This document shows, in pieces, positions 18,194 through 27,692 of a stretch of DNA of 64,000 nt (positions are counted from its first letter, which is position 1; every line of letters begins with the position of its first letter). Origin of the DNA: Deltaproteobacteria bacterium (lineage in GTDB: Bacteria > Desulfobacterota > Syntrophobacteria > Syntrophobacterales > Syntrophobacteraceae); the NCBI GenBank assembly GCA_021777755.1, contig JAJYDE010000012.1, forward strand, positions 1-64,000, written 5' to 3'. The position numbers were made by a program, and so were the translations under genes. The notes beneath the pieces are model-generated. The model saw nothing but the letters and a program-made list of their open reading frames with translations, ran no database searches and had not been told where the DNA came from.

Positions 18194-18612
18194 GCCCGAT
18201 TCCCCTGTGGAGCCGTTTGCGGGTTTCCCGTCAAAGACGGCCTTGAACGGGTTTTTCGAAAAAGATAAGGGGGCCTGCGAAGCCGGTCAATCACGTCCGG
18301 GAGAAGATCGAGACCTTGAACTTTACCGCGACGCCTTGACCAGGGCGGGGCCGCCCGCCGGGCGGCAAGACAGGCGGGAGGACGGCCTGCGAAGGCCGGC
18401 GGTATTTGGGCCTGGACATGGGGCGGCAGCCATGCGAAGCTGTTTTCGTTGATCAAAAATTCCCGCTCATTTTTCATCTCCAAGATAATTATTCATAAAA
18501 ATGGCCAACCCGCTTGTCAAATAATCCAACCTGTGTTAGCAAAAACGTCCTCAATGGCGAACATGCGGGGGTGATACAACGCACATGCCCGCGGAAAGGA
18601 CATTTGAAACAG
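18194..18612. other. intergenic region with hairpins, about 420 bp
   Basis: No supported gene. GCCGCCC-GCC-GGGCGGC at 18350-18366 is a perfect 7-bp stem. GGCCTGCGAAG-type stretches recur near 18271 and 18384. The region must contain the divergent promoters of the flanking genes. Confidence 0.4.
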
Positions 18613-19956
18613 ATGGCTCAAATCGCCCCTTTTAGAGGCCTTGGCTACAACCCGCGGAAGGTTCCCGATCTCGCGCAGGTAACGATCCCGCCCTACGACG
18701 TGATATCCGCCGAAGAGCAGAGGGCCTTTCACGACAGTAACCCCTACAACTTCATTCGGCTCGAGCTGGGATTGTCCACGCCGCAAGACTCACCTGAAAA
18801 TAATCCCCACACCCGTGCGGCGGCATGGATCGAACAGTGGACAAGGGAAGCAATTCTTCTGCGCAGCGCCAGGCCGTCCATTTACAGATACGAACTGGAT
18901 TACAAAACGCACCCAGATGCGGTAAAGACTCGCAGAGGCTTTATCTGCGCCCTGAGGCTCGAAGATTTTTCCTCCGGCAGGGTTCGCCCCCATGAGAAAA
19001 CCTTCCAGGCGGCAAAAGACGAACGTCTGGGCCTCATGACGGCTTGCGGGGCAAATCTTAGTCCGGTCTTCGCACTCTATCCGGATTCGAACGAACAGAT
19101 CTACTCGGCTCTTTCCGGCGGGCGCCAAGAGCCCCCCCCGGTTTCCTTCACCGACCGGGCGGGCATGGCCCACAGACTCTGGCCCGTTTCAGACCGGCTC
19201 ATAGTCGACCGGGTGCGCGAACTGATGCTCGACAAACCCCTTTTCATCGCCGACGGCCACCATCGCTATGAAACAGCACTGAACTACAGAAACCATCTTC
19301 GAAAACAATGCGGCACGGGCAACCCCAACGCGGCATACGAGTTCATAATGGTCTACCTCACGGATATGAACGATCCGGGTCTCACCATTTTGCCCACGCA
19401 CCGACTTTTGAAGAATCTGGGCGACCGGGATTGCGTAAAGCTCGTGAAAAGCGCCGGGAGGCTCTTTGATGTGGAGCGCTTTGAAGCGCGGGGCGAAGGC
19501 CTGCTGAAATGGAAGGAAGCCATCGGGGCGGGCGGCGCCAGGAAGGACACCACCATCGGCGTCTATTCCGGGAAGGCCGAGTTCGCCTATGCGCTTACGG
19601 CAAAAAGAGAGGAGGCCTCGGCCCTCCTGGCCGCCAAATCCATTCCCCCCGCTTTGAGAGCACTCGATGTGGTCGTACTCGATCAGTTGGTGCTGCGCGA
19701 CCTTTTCGGGCTCTCGGAGCTGTTCCTGGCCGACGAGCGCAACATCAGCTTCATGCACGATTTTACCTCGGCGGTCGAAGCGGTTGAATCCCGCAGGTTC
19801 GATACGGGCTTTTTCATAAATCACACCCGTATCGAGCAGGTCCGTGAAGTGGCGAGCGCGGGTCTCACAATGCCCCACAAGTCCACCTATTTTTATCCCA
19901 AGGTGACCTCGGGGCTGGTGATAAACCCGATTTTCCGCAATGAGGAAATCCTCTGA
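18613..19956 (+). CDS. DUF1015-family protein
   Basis: Soluble protein of 447 aa. It opens with AQIAPFRGLGYN, then VTIPPYDVISAEEQ, RPHEKTF, FIADGHHRYETAL and ILPTHRLLKN, all hallmarks of DUF1015, an uncharacterised family widespread in anaerobes and often near serine/phosphoglycerate metabolism genes. The ATG at 18613 fits the family N-terminus; 33 codons of open frame before it were rejected. Translation of the next gene appears coupled to its stop codon. Confidence 0.85.
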   Translation: MAQIAPFRGLGYNPRKVPDLAQVTIPPYDVISAEEQRAFHDSNPYNFIRLELGLSTPQDSPENNPHTRAAAWIEQWTREAILLRSARPSIYRYELDYKTHPDAVKTRRGFICALRLEDFSSGRVRPHEKTFQAAKDERLGLMTACGANLSPVFALYPDSNEQIYSALSGGRQEPPPVSFTDRAGMAHRLWPVSDRLIVDRVRELMLDKPLFIADGHHRYETALNYRNHLRKQCGTGNPNAAYEFIMVYLTDMNDPGLTILPTHRLLKNLGDRDCVKLVKSAGRLFDVERFEARGEGLLKWKEAIGAGGARKDTTIGVYSGKAEFAYALTAKREEASALLAAKSIPPALRALDVVVLDQLVLRDLFGLSELFLADERNISFMHDFTSAVEAVESRRFDTGFFINHTRIEQVREVASAGLTMPHKSTYFYPKVTSGLVINPIFRNEEIL

Positions 19957-20684
19957 GAGAAGAAAGGCCGCTAACCAGCGACGCTATTTTTGACGGCAAG
20001 CTGATCGTCAGCCAGCAGCGGAAAGGATATCGCTTCTCGCTCGACGCCGTACTGCTTGCCGGCCTTACGCGCGTGCGCGCCGAAGACCGGGTTGTGGAAC
20101 TGGGAACGGGCTGTGGCATCATACCGCTCATCCTGGCTCACAGGGGCAAAATCAAAAACAAAATTGTCGCGGTCGAGCTTCAACCCGAACTGGCCGAACT
20201 GGCCCGAAAAAACGTCATCGACAATCATTTGGCCGATCGCATCGAGGTCCACAGGCTCGATTTTCGAAAGACCGCCACGGTATTTGAAGCCGGGAGCTTC
20301 GATCTGGCGCTCTGCAACCCGCCTTACCGAAAGCCCGGCGCCGGGCGGATGAACCCCGACACACAGAAGGCGCTCGCCCGCCACGAACTGACAGCGACCC
20401 TTGCCGACGTATTTGAAGCCGCGGGGCGCCTGCTGCCCACCGCAGGCCGTGTGGCCCTCATCTATCCGGCCACCCGGCTGGCAAACCTGTTTTGCTCCGC
20501 GCTCGACCGGGGCTTTGCCCCCAAGCGGCTTACGCTCATCCATTCCTGTCCGGGCAAGCCGGGCAAGCTCGTTCACCTCGAGTGCCAAAAAGGCGCCGGT
20601 GAAGAACTGCGGGTCGAGCCGCCCTTTTTCATCTACGAGGAACCCCATCGTTATTCCCGCGCCATGCGGAGTCTCTACGAATAA
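19953..20684 (+). CDS. TrmN6/YfiC-like SAM methyltransferase with apparent CTG start
   Basis: Methyltransferase of 243 aa related to tRNA m6A37 methyltransferase TrmN6. Motif I is VVELGTGCGIIPL, motif IV is CNPPYRKPG (the NPPY adenine-N6 signature). The family N-terminus (GKLIVSQQRKGYRFSLDAVL) is present only if translation starts upstream of any ATG. The only plausible initiator after the in-frame stop at 19941 is CTG at 19953, 7 nt after GAGGA and overlapping the previous stop by 4 bp. Starting at an internal ATG would delete part of the SAM fold. A rare start codon or a sequencing error are the alternatives. Confidence 0.78.
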   Translation: MREERPLTSDAIFDGKLIVSQQRKGYRFSLDAVLLAGLTRVRAEDRVVELGTGCGIIPLILAHRGKIKNKIVAVELQPELAELARKNVIDNHLADRIEVHRLDFRKTATVFEAGSFDLALCNPPYRKPGAGRMNPDTQKALARHELTATLADVFEAAGRLLPTAGRVALIYPATRLANLFCSALDRGFAPKRLTLIHSCPGKPGKLVHLECQKGAGEELRVEPPFFIYEEPHRYSRAMRSLYE

Positions 20685-21043
20685 ATATTGGTTTGGCCGG
20701 GATTTAGCTATACGGGGGCGCGATTTCAGACCGCGCATATCGATTGACCATATATCGGGAAAACCGGAAGAAGTAGAGAAAATGAATTTTTGGATTGACG
20801 GCGTCGTTTTATAGTGCTAAGGCACGAGTGTTTTAGGTGAAAGAAATGCATCGCGGCAAGCGATAAGGATGCGGGGCGCCAGAAGGCGTACCGGCTGTCG
20901 CGGAGGCGTTTTTCGCTATTGTTGAACGATATCGAGGGCCATGAAGGTCTTTTGTCTTCCCTGAAGGTGAGGCAGAGGATTTTTATGGCTTTTTTTTTAT
21001 TGTTTCGTGATTTTTGGTTGGCAACCATCATGGAGGGTTTGCA
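20685..21043. other. leader region before the nickel transporter operon
   Basis: About 360 bp without a recognisable gene. A plus frame ending near 20990 (RQKAYRLSRRRFSLLLND) looks protein-like but has no start, so it may be a remnant. GTGC-TAAG-GCAC at about 20814-20825 is a small palindrome. No known cobalamin or NiCo riboswitch was recognised. Confidence 0.35.
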
Positions 21044-22090
21044 ATGCATATACCCGACGGTTATTTGAGCCCTTCGACATGCGCGGTGGGCTATGTGGGC
21101 ATGTTGCCGATCTGGGCGGTGGCGGTCAAAAGGGTGCAAAAGGCCCTGAATACCCGATTGGTGCCGTTGATGGTGATGGGAGCGACATTTTCGTTCGTCA
21201 TCATGATGTTCAATGTACCCATACCCGGGGGCACGACGGCCCATGCCGTGGGCGGCGGCATCCTGGCCGTCATCCTGGGCCCCTGGGCGGCAACCATCTG
21301 TATCTCCATGGCCCTGGCCATCCAGGCGCTGCTATTCGGTGACGGAGGGGTCTTCACCTATGGCTTCAACTGCTTCAATATGGCTGTTGTGATCCCTTTT
21401 GTGACTTGGTTTGTCTACCAACAGATGGCCGGCAAAACGGAGGTCGGCTCATCCAAACGCTGGCTCTGGAGCGCCATCGGCAGCTACATCGGAATCAACA
21501 TTGCCGCCTGCTGCAACGGAACCGAACTGGGACTCCAACCCCTGCTGTTTCACACCGCGCAGGCAGTGTCTCTATATTGCCCTTATCCCATATGGGTTGC
21601 GGTGCCGGCAATGCTGCTGGCCCATCTCTTGATCGCAGGCCCTGTTGAAGCGATCGTCACGGGTCTTGTCACCCGCTATTTCCAGGCGACCAACCCGTCG
21701 GTAATCGCAGACCAGATAGCCGCCGGGGCAGGGTCGATCAAGGCGGCATTCAACAAAATGTGGTGGGGGATCATTGGCCTCATTGTGCTGGTTCCGCTCG
21801 GACTTTTGGCGCCCGGAGGCGCTTTCGGCGAGGGATCGGCCGAAGATATAAAGAAGGTGTTCGGTTTTGTGCCGAAAGGCTTGGAAGCCTTGGGCGGCCA
21901 CTTCCACGCCCTCTTGCAGGATTACGGCGTCCCCGACTCGCGTTTTTCGGCCAACGCCCCCGACCTCTTTCACCAAAGCATAGGCTATTACGTGGCGGCG
22001 GTGGTGGGGGTAGCCATCATTGCGGCCATCACCTGCCTGGTCGGCAGGCTGATTGCCGCCAGGGAAGGCGGGGGCCGGGAAAATTCATAA
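21044..22090 (+). CDS. nikMN: energy-coupling-factor nickel/cobalt transporter substrate subunit, NikM-NikN fusion
   Basis: Membrane protein of 348 aa. It starts with MHIPDGYLSP, the metal-binding N-terminus shared by CbiM and NikM (the second-residue His and free N-terminus coordinate the metal). GGAGGG lies 5 nt before this ATG, so the longer frame from 21014 was rejected. The CbiM core (residues 1-230) is followed by a NikN/PDGLE-like part with two helices and FGFVPKGLEALG. It supplies metal specificity to the ECF module encoded by the next two genes; NikMN fusions and the His-rich ATPase tail favour nickel over cobalt. Confidence 0.88.
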   Translation: MHIPDGYLSPSTCAVGYVGMLPIWAVAVKRVQKALNTRLVPLMVMGATFSFVIMMFNVPIPGGTTAHAVGGGILAVILGPWAATICISMALAIQALLFGDGGVFTYGFNCFNMAVVIPFVTWFVYQQMAGKTEVGSSKRWLWSAIGSYIGINIAACCNGTELGLQPLLFHTAQAVSLYCPYPIWVAVPAMLLAHLLIAGPVEAIVTGLVTRYFQATNPSVIADQIAAGAGSIKAAFNKMWWGIIGLIVLVPLGLLAPGGAFGEGSAEDIKKVFGFVPKGLEALGGHFHALLQDYGVPDSRFSANAPDLFHQSIGYYVAAVVGVAIIAAITCLVGRLIAAREGGGRENS

Positions 22091-22115
22091 CAAGCGAACC
22101 GGACGTGGTAGGGAG

Positions 22116-23054
22116 ATGAAGGAACCTGATTTTGCCATGGTAGACTTTCAGATACCGGAGTGGCTCCTGCAGTCGCAGGGGCCACCCCCCCCGCCAAAAG
22201 GCGGCAAAAAAGCACGACGCGGCTTTGCGCAGAAGAGCTTACACCTCTTCTCGGGCTTCCTGATGGACGACTTCTATGCTGAACGCATTGCCGGCCGCAA
22301 GGGTCTGATGCAGGGCCTGCATCCCGGCGTCAAGGTGGTCACCAGCCTGATCCTGATTTTTGTGGCCTCCTGCGTGCACAGTTGGGCTTCGCTGCTGCTG
22401 CTCAACTTGTACGTGCTGCTTTTGGCCTATATGTCGGCCGTGCCGCCGGGCATCTTTTTAAAGCGGGTCTGGGTGTTCATACCGATCTTTACCGCCGTCA
22501 TCGTCTTCCCGACACTTTTCAACGTCGTCCGCCCCGGGGATCCGTTAGTGGTGCTGCTGCATTACGGAAGCCATCACCAATTGACGATTACCCGCCAGGG
22601 GGCGCAAGGGGCGGTGCTGTTCGTCCTGCGGGTGGCCGCGTGTGTCTCCGTCGCCGTATTGTTGACGTTGAGCACACGCTGGGCCTACCTCATGAGGGGG
22701 TTCGCCATGATCGGGGTACCGACGATATTTATCAAGATCCTGGAGATGACCTACCGCTACATCTACGTCCTGCTAAATGGGGCCCAAGAGATGTTCGAGG
22801 CGCGGCAGAGCCGCACGGTCGGCCGCACGAGCACCAGGGAGCAGCAGCGGTTTGTGGGCAACACCATGGGCTCTTTGTGGATGATAGCGCTGACCCTTGG
22901 CGACGACGTCCATGCGGCGATGCTGTCCAGGGGGTATACCGGCACGCCGCGCACCCTGACCAGCTCAAAGCTCCGGGGCCTGGACTGGGTATGGACAATC
23001 TTTATCTTGTTGATCTCGGTAATTCTGATTGGAGGTGATCGGTTTGTTTGGTGA
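22116..23054 (+). CDS. nikQ: ECF transporter transmembrane subunit (NikQ/CbiQ)
   Basis: About 312 aa. After a proline-rich cytoplasmic start, five to six helices form the CbiQ scaffold, with the conserved coupling motifs EARQSRTVG and AMLSRGYTG that contact the ATPase. It lies 25 nt after nikMN and its end overlaps nikO by 11 bp. Start uncertain: ATG 22116 (GGGAG immediately before it) or ATG 22137. Confidence 0.85.
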   Translation: MKEPDFAMVDFQIPEWLLQSQGPPPPPKGGKKARRGFAQKSLHLFSGFLMDDFYAERIAGRKGLMQGLHPGVKVVTSLILIFVASCVHSWASLLLLNLYVLLLAYMSAVPPGIFLKRVWVFIPIFTAVIVFPTLFNVVRPGDPLVVLLHYGSHHQLTITRQGAQGAVLFVLRVAACVSVAVLLTLSTRWAYLMRGFAMIGVPTIFIKILEMTYRYIYVLLNGAQEMFEARQSRTVGRTSTREQQRFVGNTMGSLWMIALTLGDDVHAAMLSRGYTGTPRTLTSSKLRGLDWVWTIFILLISVILIGGDRFVW

Positions 23055-23850
23055 CGAGGTCGTCTTTGAATTGAAAGATGTGGGCTTCAGCTACCCGAGC
23101 GGAGAAAACGCACTCGAAGGTGTCAATCTGAGCATCGGCAGGGGCGAGAGGGTGGCCCTGCTGGGGGCCAACGGGAGCGGGAAGTCCACCCTGCTCAGGC
23201 TGCTTAACGGCCTGTTGTTTACAAAGGAGGGGACGATCGAGGCGCTGGGACATGTGCTCAGCGAAGCGATAATGGGCAACGAGGAATTTTCCTTCGCCTT
23301 CCGCCGCCGGGTAGGATTCGTGTTTCAGAAAGCCGACGCCCAGTTGTTCAACTCCACCGTCAGGGAAGAGATCGCCTTCGGGCCGGTGCAACTGGGTTGG
23401 CCCGAGGCCGAGGTCAACCGGGTGGTCGATGACGTGATCTCGATGTTAAACCTGGAGCGCTTCAGTCAGCGGCCGCCTTTCAGGCTCTCGGGGGGCGAAA
23501 AGAGGCTTGTGGCGCTCGCCTCGGTGCTCTCCCTGAACCCGGACGTGCTGCTTCTCGATGAACCTACCGGCGGTCTCGACCCGCGCACGCAGCGCATGCT
23601 GATCCGCCTGATCCAGCAACTGAGCGGGGCGGGCAAGACAATCATAGTCACCACCCACGACCTGCAGATCGTCGAGGAGATCGCCGACCGCGCCATGGTC
23701 TTCAGCGAAGACCATCGCATAGTGGCCGATGGCCCTCCGTCGAAACTGCTCTCGGACAGGGACCTGCTTATGCGCGTCAATCTGATCGACCCCCAGTTCC
23801 ACAAACATGTACACGATGGCAACCACCGGCACTACCACAGTCATGATTGA
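23044..23850 (+). CDS. nikO: ECF transporter ATP-binding subunit (NikO/CbiO)
   Basis: ABC ATPase of 268 aa: Walker A GANGSGKST, Q-loop VFQKADAQL, signature LSGGEKRL, Walker B VLLLDEPT, switch His in TTHD. The last 16 residues contain six His (HKHVHDGNHRHYHSHD), common in nickel uptake ATPases and probably a metal reservoir. The TTG start at 23044 is chosen because GGAGGTGAT ends 4 nt before it; it overlaps the end of nikQ. Nickel would feed hydrogenases or CO dehydrogenase, neither of which is in this window. Confidence 0.88.
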   Translation: MFGDEVVFELKDVGFSYPSGENALEGVNLSIGRGERVALLGANGSGKSTLLRLLNGLLFTKEGTIEALGHVLSEAIMGNEEFSFAFRRRVGFVFQKADAQLFNSTVREEIAFGPVQLGWPEAEVNRVVDDVISMLNLERFSQRPPFRLSGGEKRLVALASVLSLNPDVLLLDEPTGGLDPRTQRMLIRLIQQLSGAGKTIIVTTHDLQIVEEIADRAMVFSEDHRIVADGPPSKLLSDRDLLMRVNLIDPQFHKHVHDGNHRHYHSHD

Positions 23851-24180
23851 AATCGCCCATTTCCCTTCGATCCCGATAAACTTCTTAAAGAGCACAAAAA
23901 ACCGGGACTTCCGCCCGGAGGTTTCCGTGGAAGCCGGCCCTCTCCGGACGGCCCCCCCGGTTCAAGTCCTGGACCCGCCGCATCCTTGATCGCGTCGTGA
24001 GCGTTCTTATATTGCGCACTATGACGGGAATGCCCCTCAATTCGTGCCATCCCCGGCTTGTCCCGCGCCGCCCCGTCGATTGGTTGAAAAATCGTTTGGC
24101 ACCCCTCCCTTCGGGCAGTCTCATAGCCGACTCGGAAGGGCTCGACAATTTGATGCATCTCGCATTCGGGAGGAAATCCC
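23851..24180. other. intergenic region with hairpin after nikO
   Basis: No gene supported in about 330 bp. CCGGG (23902-23906) pairs with CCCGG (23914-23918) after an A-tract, a possible terminator for the nickel operon. A tRNA T-arm-like stretch near 23960 does not extend to a cloverleaf. Confidence 0.4.
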
Positions 24181-26931
24181 ATGAATCGGAAGAAAGCACC
24201 ACTAGTTGTCGGGGCTCTTGTGATCGCCGCTTTGGCGGTGCCGAGCCTGTTCGTGCATTACTACGGCGATTGGCTCTGGTTCCAAAAAATGGGCTTCGCC
24301 CAAGTCTTTACAACGATTTTGTGGGCAAAGGCGGCGACCTTTGCGGTGTTTTTCCTCATCTTCTTCATTTTTGCAAGAGTCAACATTTCCATCGCCAGAA
24401 GACGGGGGACCCGGTCCAGAGCTCTAAAGGCGGTCACGCCTCAATCACCGGCCACATTCGTCGACATTATTTTCCATGAGGGATACGCACCTCATTCTTG
24501 GACCGTCATCGTCCTGTTGTTGTCGAGCATCATGGGGCTGAGTGCGTCCGGTTCATGGATGACCTTTTTGCAGTTCCTGCACCATTCCCGATTCGGTGTT
24601 GCGGATCCCATTTTTTCAAAAGATGTCGGGTTCTACCTCTTCATGCTGCCTCTCTACAATTTTTTGCAGCAATGGTGCTTCTTTGCACTATTTCTCGTCA
24701 TCGCCGCGGTGGGCCTCTCCTACTATTTGGATCACGCCATCAGAACCCAAGGCAATGAGGTCCTTGTCGATTCGAAGGTGAAGGTTCATCTGGCGATGCT
24801 GGCTGGATTGCTCGCTCTGGGGATTGCCGTGTCCCAGAGGCTGAAGCTTTACGATCTGCTGTATTCCAACAGCGGCGCCGCCTACGGGGCGGCTTACTCG
24901 GACGTTCATGCACGGATTCCCGCCTATTGGGTTCTTCTGATCGTGAGCGTCGCCTCGGCTGTCCTGTTGTTCGCCATGCCCGTTCTCAAGAAATGGAAGT
25001 GGCTCGCTTATGCCATCGGGTTCTACCTTGTCGTTCTCGTTGGATTTTCCTGGATTTACCCGGCCATCGTCGAACAATATGTGGTGAAGCCCAACGAACT
25101 GGCCAAGGAAATGCCATACATAAAGAACAACATCGAGTTCACCCGTCTCGCCTTTGGCCTCGATAAGGCCCGGGATCAGCCGTTTCCGGTAAAGGCGGAC
25201 ATGAGGTACGACGACATCATAAAAAATGAAGCCACCATACATAATGTCCGCCTGTGGGATCGTCGGCCGTTGATTCAAACCTACAAACAGTTACAGGAGA
25301 TAAGGCTATACTACGATTTTAAAAGCGTGGACGTGGACCGTTACCATTTTCAAAACAAATACACGGAAGTGGCCATTGCCGGGAGAGAACTGTCCGCGGC
25401 GCGAATCCCCGAACGTGCAAGGACCTGGGTCAATACCCACCTCGTCTACACCCATGGCTACGGGGTGGTCATGAGTCCTGTAAACGAAGTCACCTCGGAC
25501 GGCATGCCCCGATTCATTATCCAGAACATCCCGCCCCAATCCGGCGCCTCCCTGGCAATCACCCGCCCCGAAATCTACTACGGCGAAGAAACCGATGGCT
25601 TTACCATCGTCCACACCAAGACCCGGGAGTTCGATTATCCCAAAGGCGATGAGAATGTATATGCCTCATACCAAGGGAAAGGCGGCGTGCAGCTTTCCAG
25701 CTTTTTCCGAAGAGTGGTCTATAGCGCGCACTTCTCGGATATTAACATTCTTTTATCCAACTACATCACGGACCAGAGCCGCATTATGTTACACCGCGTC
25801 ATTACGGAGCGAGACAGGACAATAGCACCTTTTCTGGCGTATGATTCGGATCCCTATATGGTGGTGGGAGATAACGGTCATCTGTATTGGATCCATGATG
25901 CATATACCACAAGCAATATGTTTCCCTACTCGGAACCCGCAGGTCGGAACGCGAATGACAGTGGACTCAATTACATCCGAAACTCGATCAAGGTCGTTAT
26001 TGACGCTTACGATGGAGACGTTTCCTTCTACATAATCGACCCTTCAGATCCCATCGTTAAAACCTACAGTAAAATATTTCCAACCTTGTTCAAGCCTGGC
26101 AAAGACATGCCGGCATTTCTGCGGGCGCATATACGTTATCCAACGGACTTATTTATAATTCAAGCTCAAATATACGCTACATATCATATGACCGATCCAA
26201 AGGTTTTCTACAATCGAGAAGATTTGTGGAGCATGCCAGGGGAAATGTCTAATAACACGCGGCAATCCACACTTCCCTATTACATTATTATGAGGCTGCC
26301 TGATACCAAAACGGAAGAATTCATCTTGATGCTCCCGTTAACTCCGTCGAAAAAAGACAATATGGTCGCATGGATGTGCGCTCGCTGCGACGGGGACAAC
26401 TATGGACAACTCCTGACTTATATACTCTCTAAAGATAAGTTGATTTACGGTCCCATGCAGATAGAGGCTCGCATCAACCAACAGCCGAACATATCCGCGG
26501 AGCTGACCCTGTGGGGCCAACAAGGCTCCAGCGTGATTCGAGGAAATCTGCTCATCATCCCCATAGCGCATTCCTTCTTATATGTTGAGCCCGTTTATCT
26601 ACAGTCGGAAAAGGGGCAGATGCCGCAGTTGAAGCGGGTGATTGCTGTTCAAAATGGACGGCTGGAAATGCAAAAGGACCTCGACAAGGCTCTAAGAGCG
26701 GTCTTTTCCGTGGAGGGCGTACCGGAAGAACAACAGCGAAGAGTGCTCACCGGTCTGCCCGGCGGTCCCCTTTCAACCATGGCCCGAGAGGCTCTCAACC
26801 ACTATAACCTGGCCCTGGAGTATCTCAAACAGGCCAACTGGAGCAAGTACGGCCAGGAATTGGACCAGATCCGGCAGATACTGCGGACCATGGCGGCAAA
26901 TAAAAAGAAAGACCCGGCCGAGGTGAAGTGA
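24181..26931 (+). CDS. UPF0182 (COG1615) family large membrane protein
   Basis: Protein of 916 aa, the usual size for this family. Seven or so hydrophobic helices lie in residues 8-310 (for example [17 protein letters not shown]), followed by a large extracytoplasmic region with the family stretches [24 protein letters not shown]-like and [19 protein letters not shown]. The function of UPF0182 is unknown. GGGAGGAAA is 4 nt before the ATG. The central part, about 25,700-26,500, is less GC-rich than its surroundings. No operon partner downstream: a pseudogene strip follows. Confidence 0.88.
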   Translation: MNRKKAPLVVGALVIAALAVPSLFVHYYGDWLWFQKMGFAQVFTTILWAKAATFAVFFLIFFIFARVNISIARRRGTRSRALKAVTPQSPATFVDIIFHEGYAPHSWTVIVLLLSSIMGLSASGSWMTFLQFLHHSRFGVADPIFSKDVGFYLFMLPLYNFLQQWCFFALFLVIAAVGLSYYLDHAIRTQGNEVLVDSKVKVHLAMLAGLLALGIAVSQRLKLYDLLYSNSGAAYGAAYSDVHARIPAYWVLLIVSVASAVLLFAMPVLKKWKWLAYAIGFYLVVLVGFSWIYPAIVEQYVVKPNELAKEMPYIKNNIEFTRLAFGLDKARDQPFPVKADMRYDDIIKNEATIHNVRLWDRRPLIQTYKQLQEIRLYYDFKSVDVDRYHFQNKYTEVAIAGRELSAARIPERARTWVNTHLVYTHGYGVVMSPVNEVTSDGMPRFIIQNIPPQSGASLAITRPEIYYGEETDGFTIVHTKTREFDYPKGDENVYASYQGKGGVQLSSFFRRVVYSAHFSDINILLSNYITDQSRIMLHRVITERDRTIAPFLAYDSDPYMVVGDNGHLYWIHDAYTTSNMFPYSEPAGRNANDSGLNYIRNSIKVVIDAYDGDVSFYIIDPSDPIVKTYSKIFPTLFKPGKDMPAFLRAHIRYPTDLFIIQAQIYATYHMTDPKVFYNREDLWSMPGEMSNNTRQSTLPYYIIMRLPDTKTEEFILMLPLTPSKKDNMVAWMCARCDGDNYGQLLTYILSKDKLIYGPMQIEARINQQPNISAELTLWGQQGSSVIRGNLLIIPIAHSFLYVEPVYLQSEKGQMPQLKRVIAVQNGRLEMQKDLDKALRAVFSVEGVPEEQQRRVLTGLPGGPLSTMAREALNHYNLALEYLKQANWSKYGQELDQIRQILRTMAANKKKDPAEVK

Positions 26932-27029
26932 AGGCTCCCACGCTGCAAGAAGCTTGATGTCATGCCGGCCGAAGAGAACATCCATGCCAGTGACGCATTT
27001 TTGCGCGTTCCCCCCCACGCGGGGGCTCT

Positions 27030-27140
27030 GCCCCTCACTTCGACCATCGCCGCCGACAACCGCGGGGGGTTGGCCACTGCCGAGGCGCGAGCACGGCTGA
27101 TGGAATTTGGCCCGAGCGCGGTCATTGAAGGCAAAACCTC
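27030..27140 (+). pseudogene. P-type ATPase N-terminal fragment
   Basis: The plus frame reads [20 protein letters not shown], matching the cation-transporting ATPase N-terminal domain (GLSxxEAxxRLxxxGPN). Nothing of the phosphorylation domain (DKTGT) follows, because the sequence runs directly into a YjbQ fragment on the other strand. A short relic of a metal or cation pump. Confidence 0.55.
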
Positions 27141-27146
27141 CATCCA

Positions 27147-27300
27147 TCACCACGGCTTCCCTGCCCATGACCGAACGTTTCAGATGAGCGTCGGCATTGT
27201 CTTCACCCGCGTCATGCCGATATTGCCCAACAGGTTCTCGGGGGGCAAGATTTTCCAGCCAGATATCGCTGGTCGTGGTGGAGGCCGGGTTCATCGGAAA
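27147..27300 (-). pseudogene. truncated second copy of the YjbQ gene
   Basis: About 140 bp are near-identical to part of the intact yjbQ-like gene at 44992-45408: the segments encoding DIWLENLAP, [23 protein letters not shown] are shared. The reading frame is cut at both ends. See the matching fragment of the acyl-CoA carboxylase gene immediately next to it. Confidence 0.8.
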
Positions 27301-27331
27301 ACCGAGGCCGCGCGGAAAAATCTCCATCACC

Positions 27332-27420
27332 CAAGCCGCATCAGGACGTCACCGGTCTCCACGGCCAATCCCGCAACCGCTCGAGCCTCGTCGAGGCTCC
27401 CATCCTTTGGCGAGGCCACC
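27332..27420 (-). pseudogene. fragment of biotin-carboxyl-carrier end of acyl-CoA carboxylase
   Basis: About 85 bp match the 3' end of the acyl-CoA carboxylase alpha gene (46498-46590): both read [23 protein letters not shown] on the minus strand. The biotinyl Lys motif is not included. Together with the YjbQ fragment it preserves the relative order and strand of the intact genes near 45-46.5 kb. Confidence 0.75.
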
Positions 27421-27513
27421 CGCAAGGTATCCCCGAAATGCATCGTCAATCGCGACCCTCGATTCCGGTCTCGGGCAAACACCCTCAGATCGGCGGTCTG
27501 TCACTTTTTCCGA

Positions 27514-27625
27514 AAGGTTCAAACGGGTACACGAATTGTGCCAAAGCAGGAATCCCCTCGACGCCGGATCGTTTGCGGGCCGTGTTTTGGCGATATGCTT
27601 GGCACGGTTATTGCCCGCTTCTGTT
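27514..27625 (+). promoter_or_regulatory. sigma-54 promoter with upstream activator-site module
   Basis: TGGCAC at 27600-27605 and TTGC at 27611-27614, 5 nt apart, is a perfect -24/-12 sigma-54 promoter. It points at the acyl-CoA ligase start 79 nt downstream of the -12. The 85 bp before it (AAAGGTTCAA, ACACGAATTGTGCCAA, GACGCCGGATCG, then a GGGCC-GTGTT block) recur upstream of the second sigma-54 promoter at 40.2 kb and probably hold activator-binding sites. Confidence 0.8.
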
Positions 27626-27692
27626 CATTTGTTTGCCCGAACGGCCATGGGCCCGATTTGAATCAACAATTCATTCCAGACAAGGAGCAAGG

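Noticed and set aside
23955-23990. tRNA 3'-end-like stretch (GGTTCAAGTCC...CCGCCGCA)
   Set aside because: A T-arm-like loop with one stem mismatch and an acceptor-like end is present, but no matching 5' acceptor strand, D-arm or anticodon arm lies upstream.
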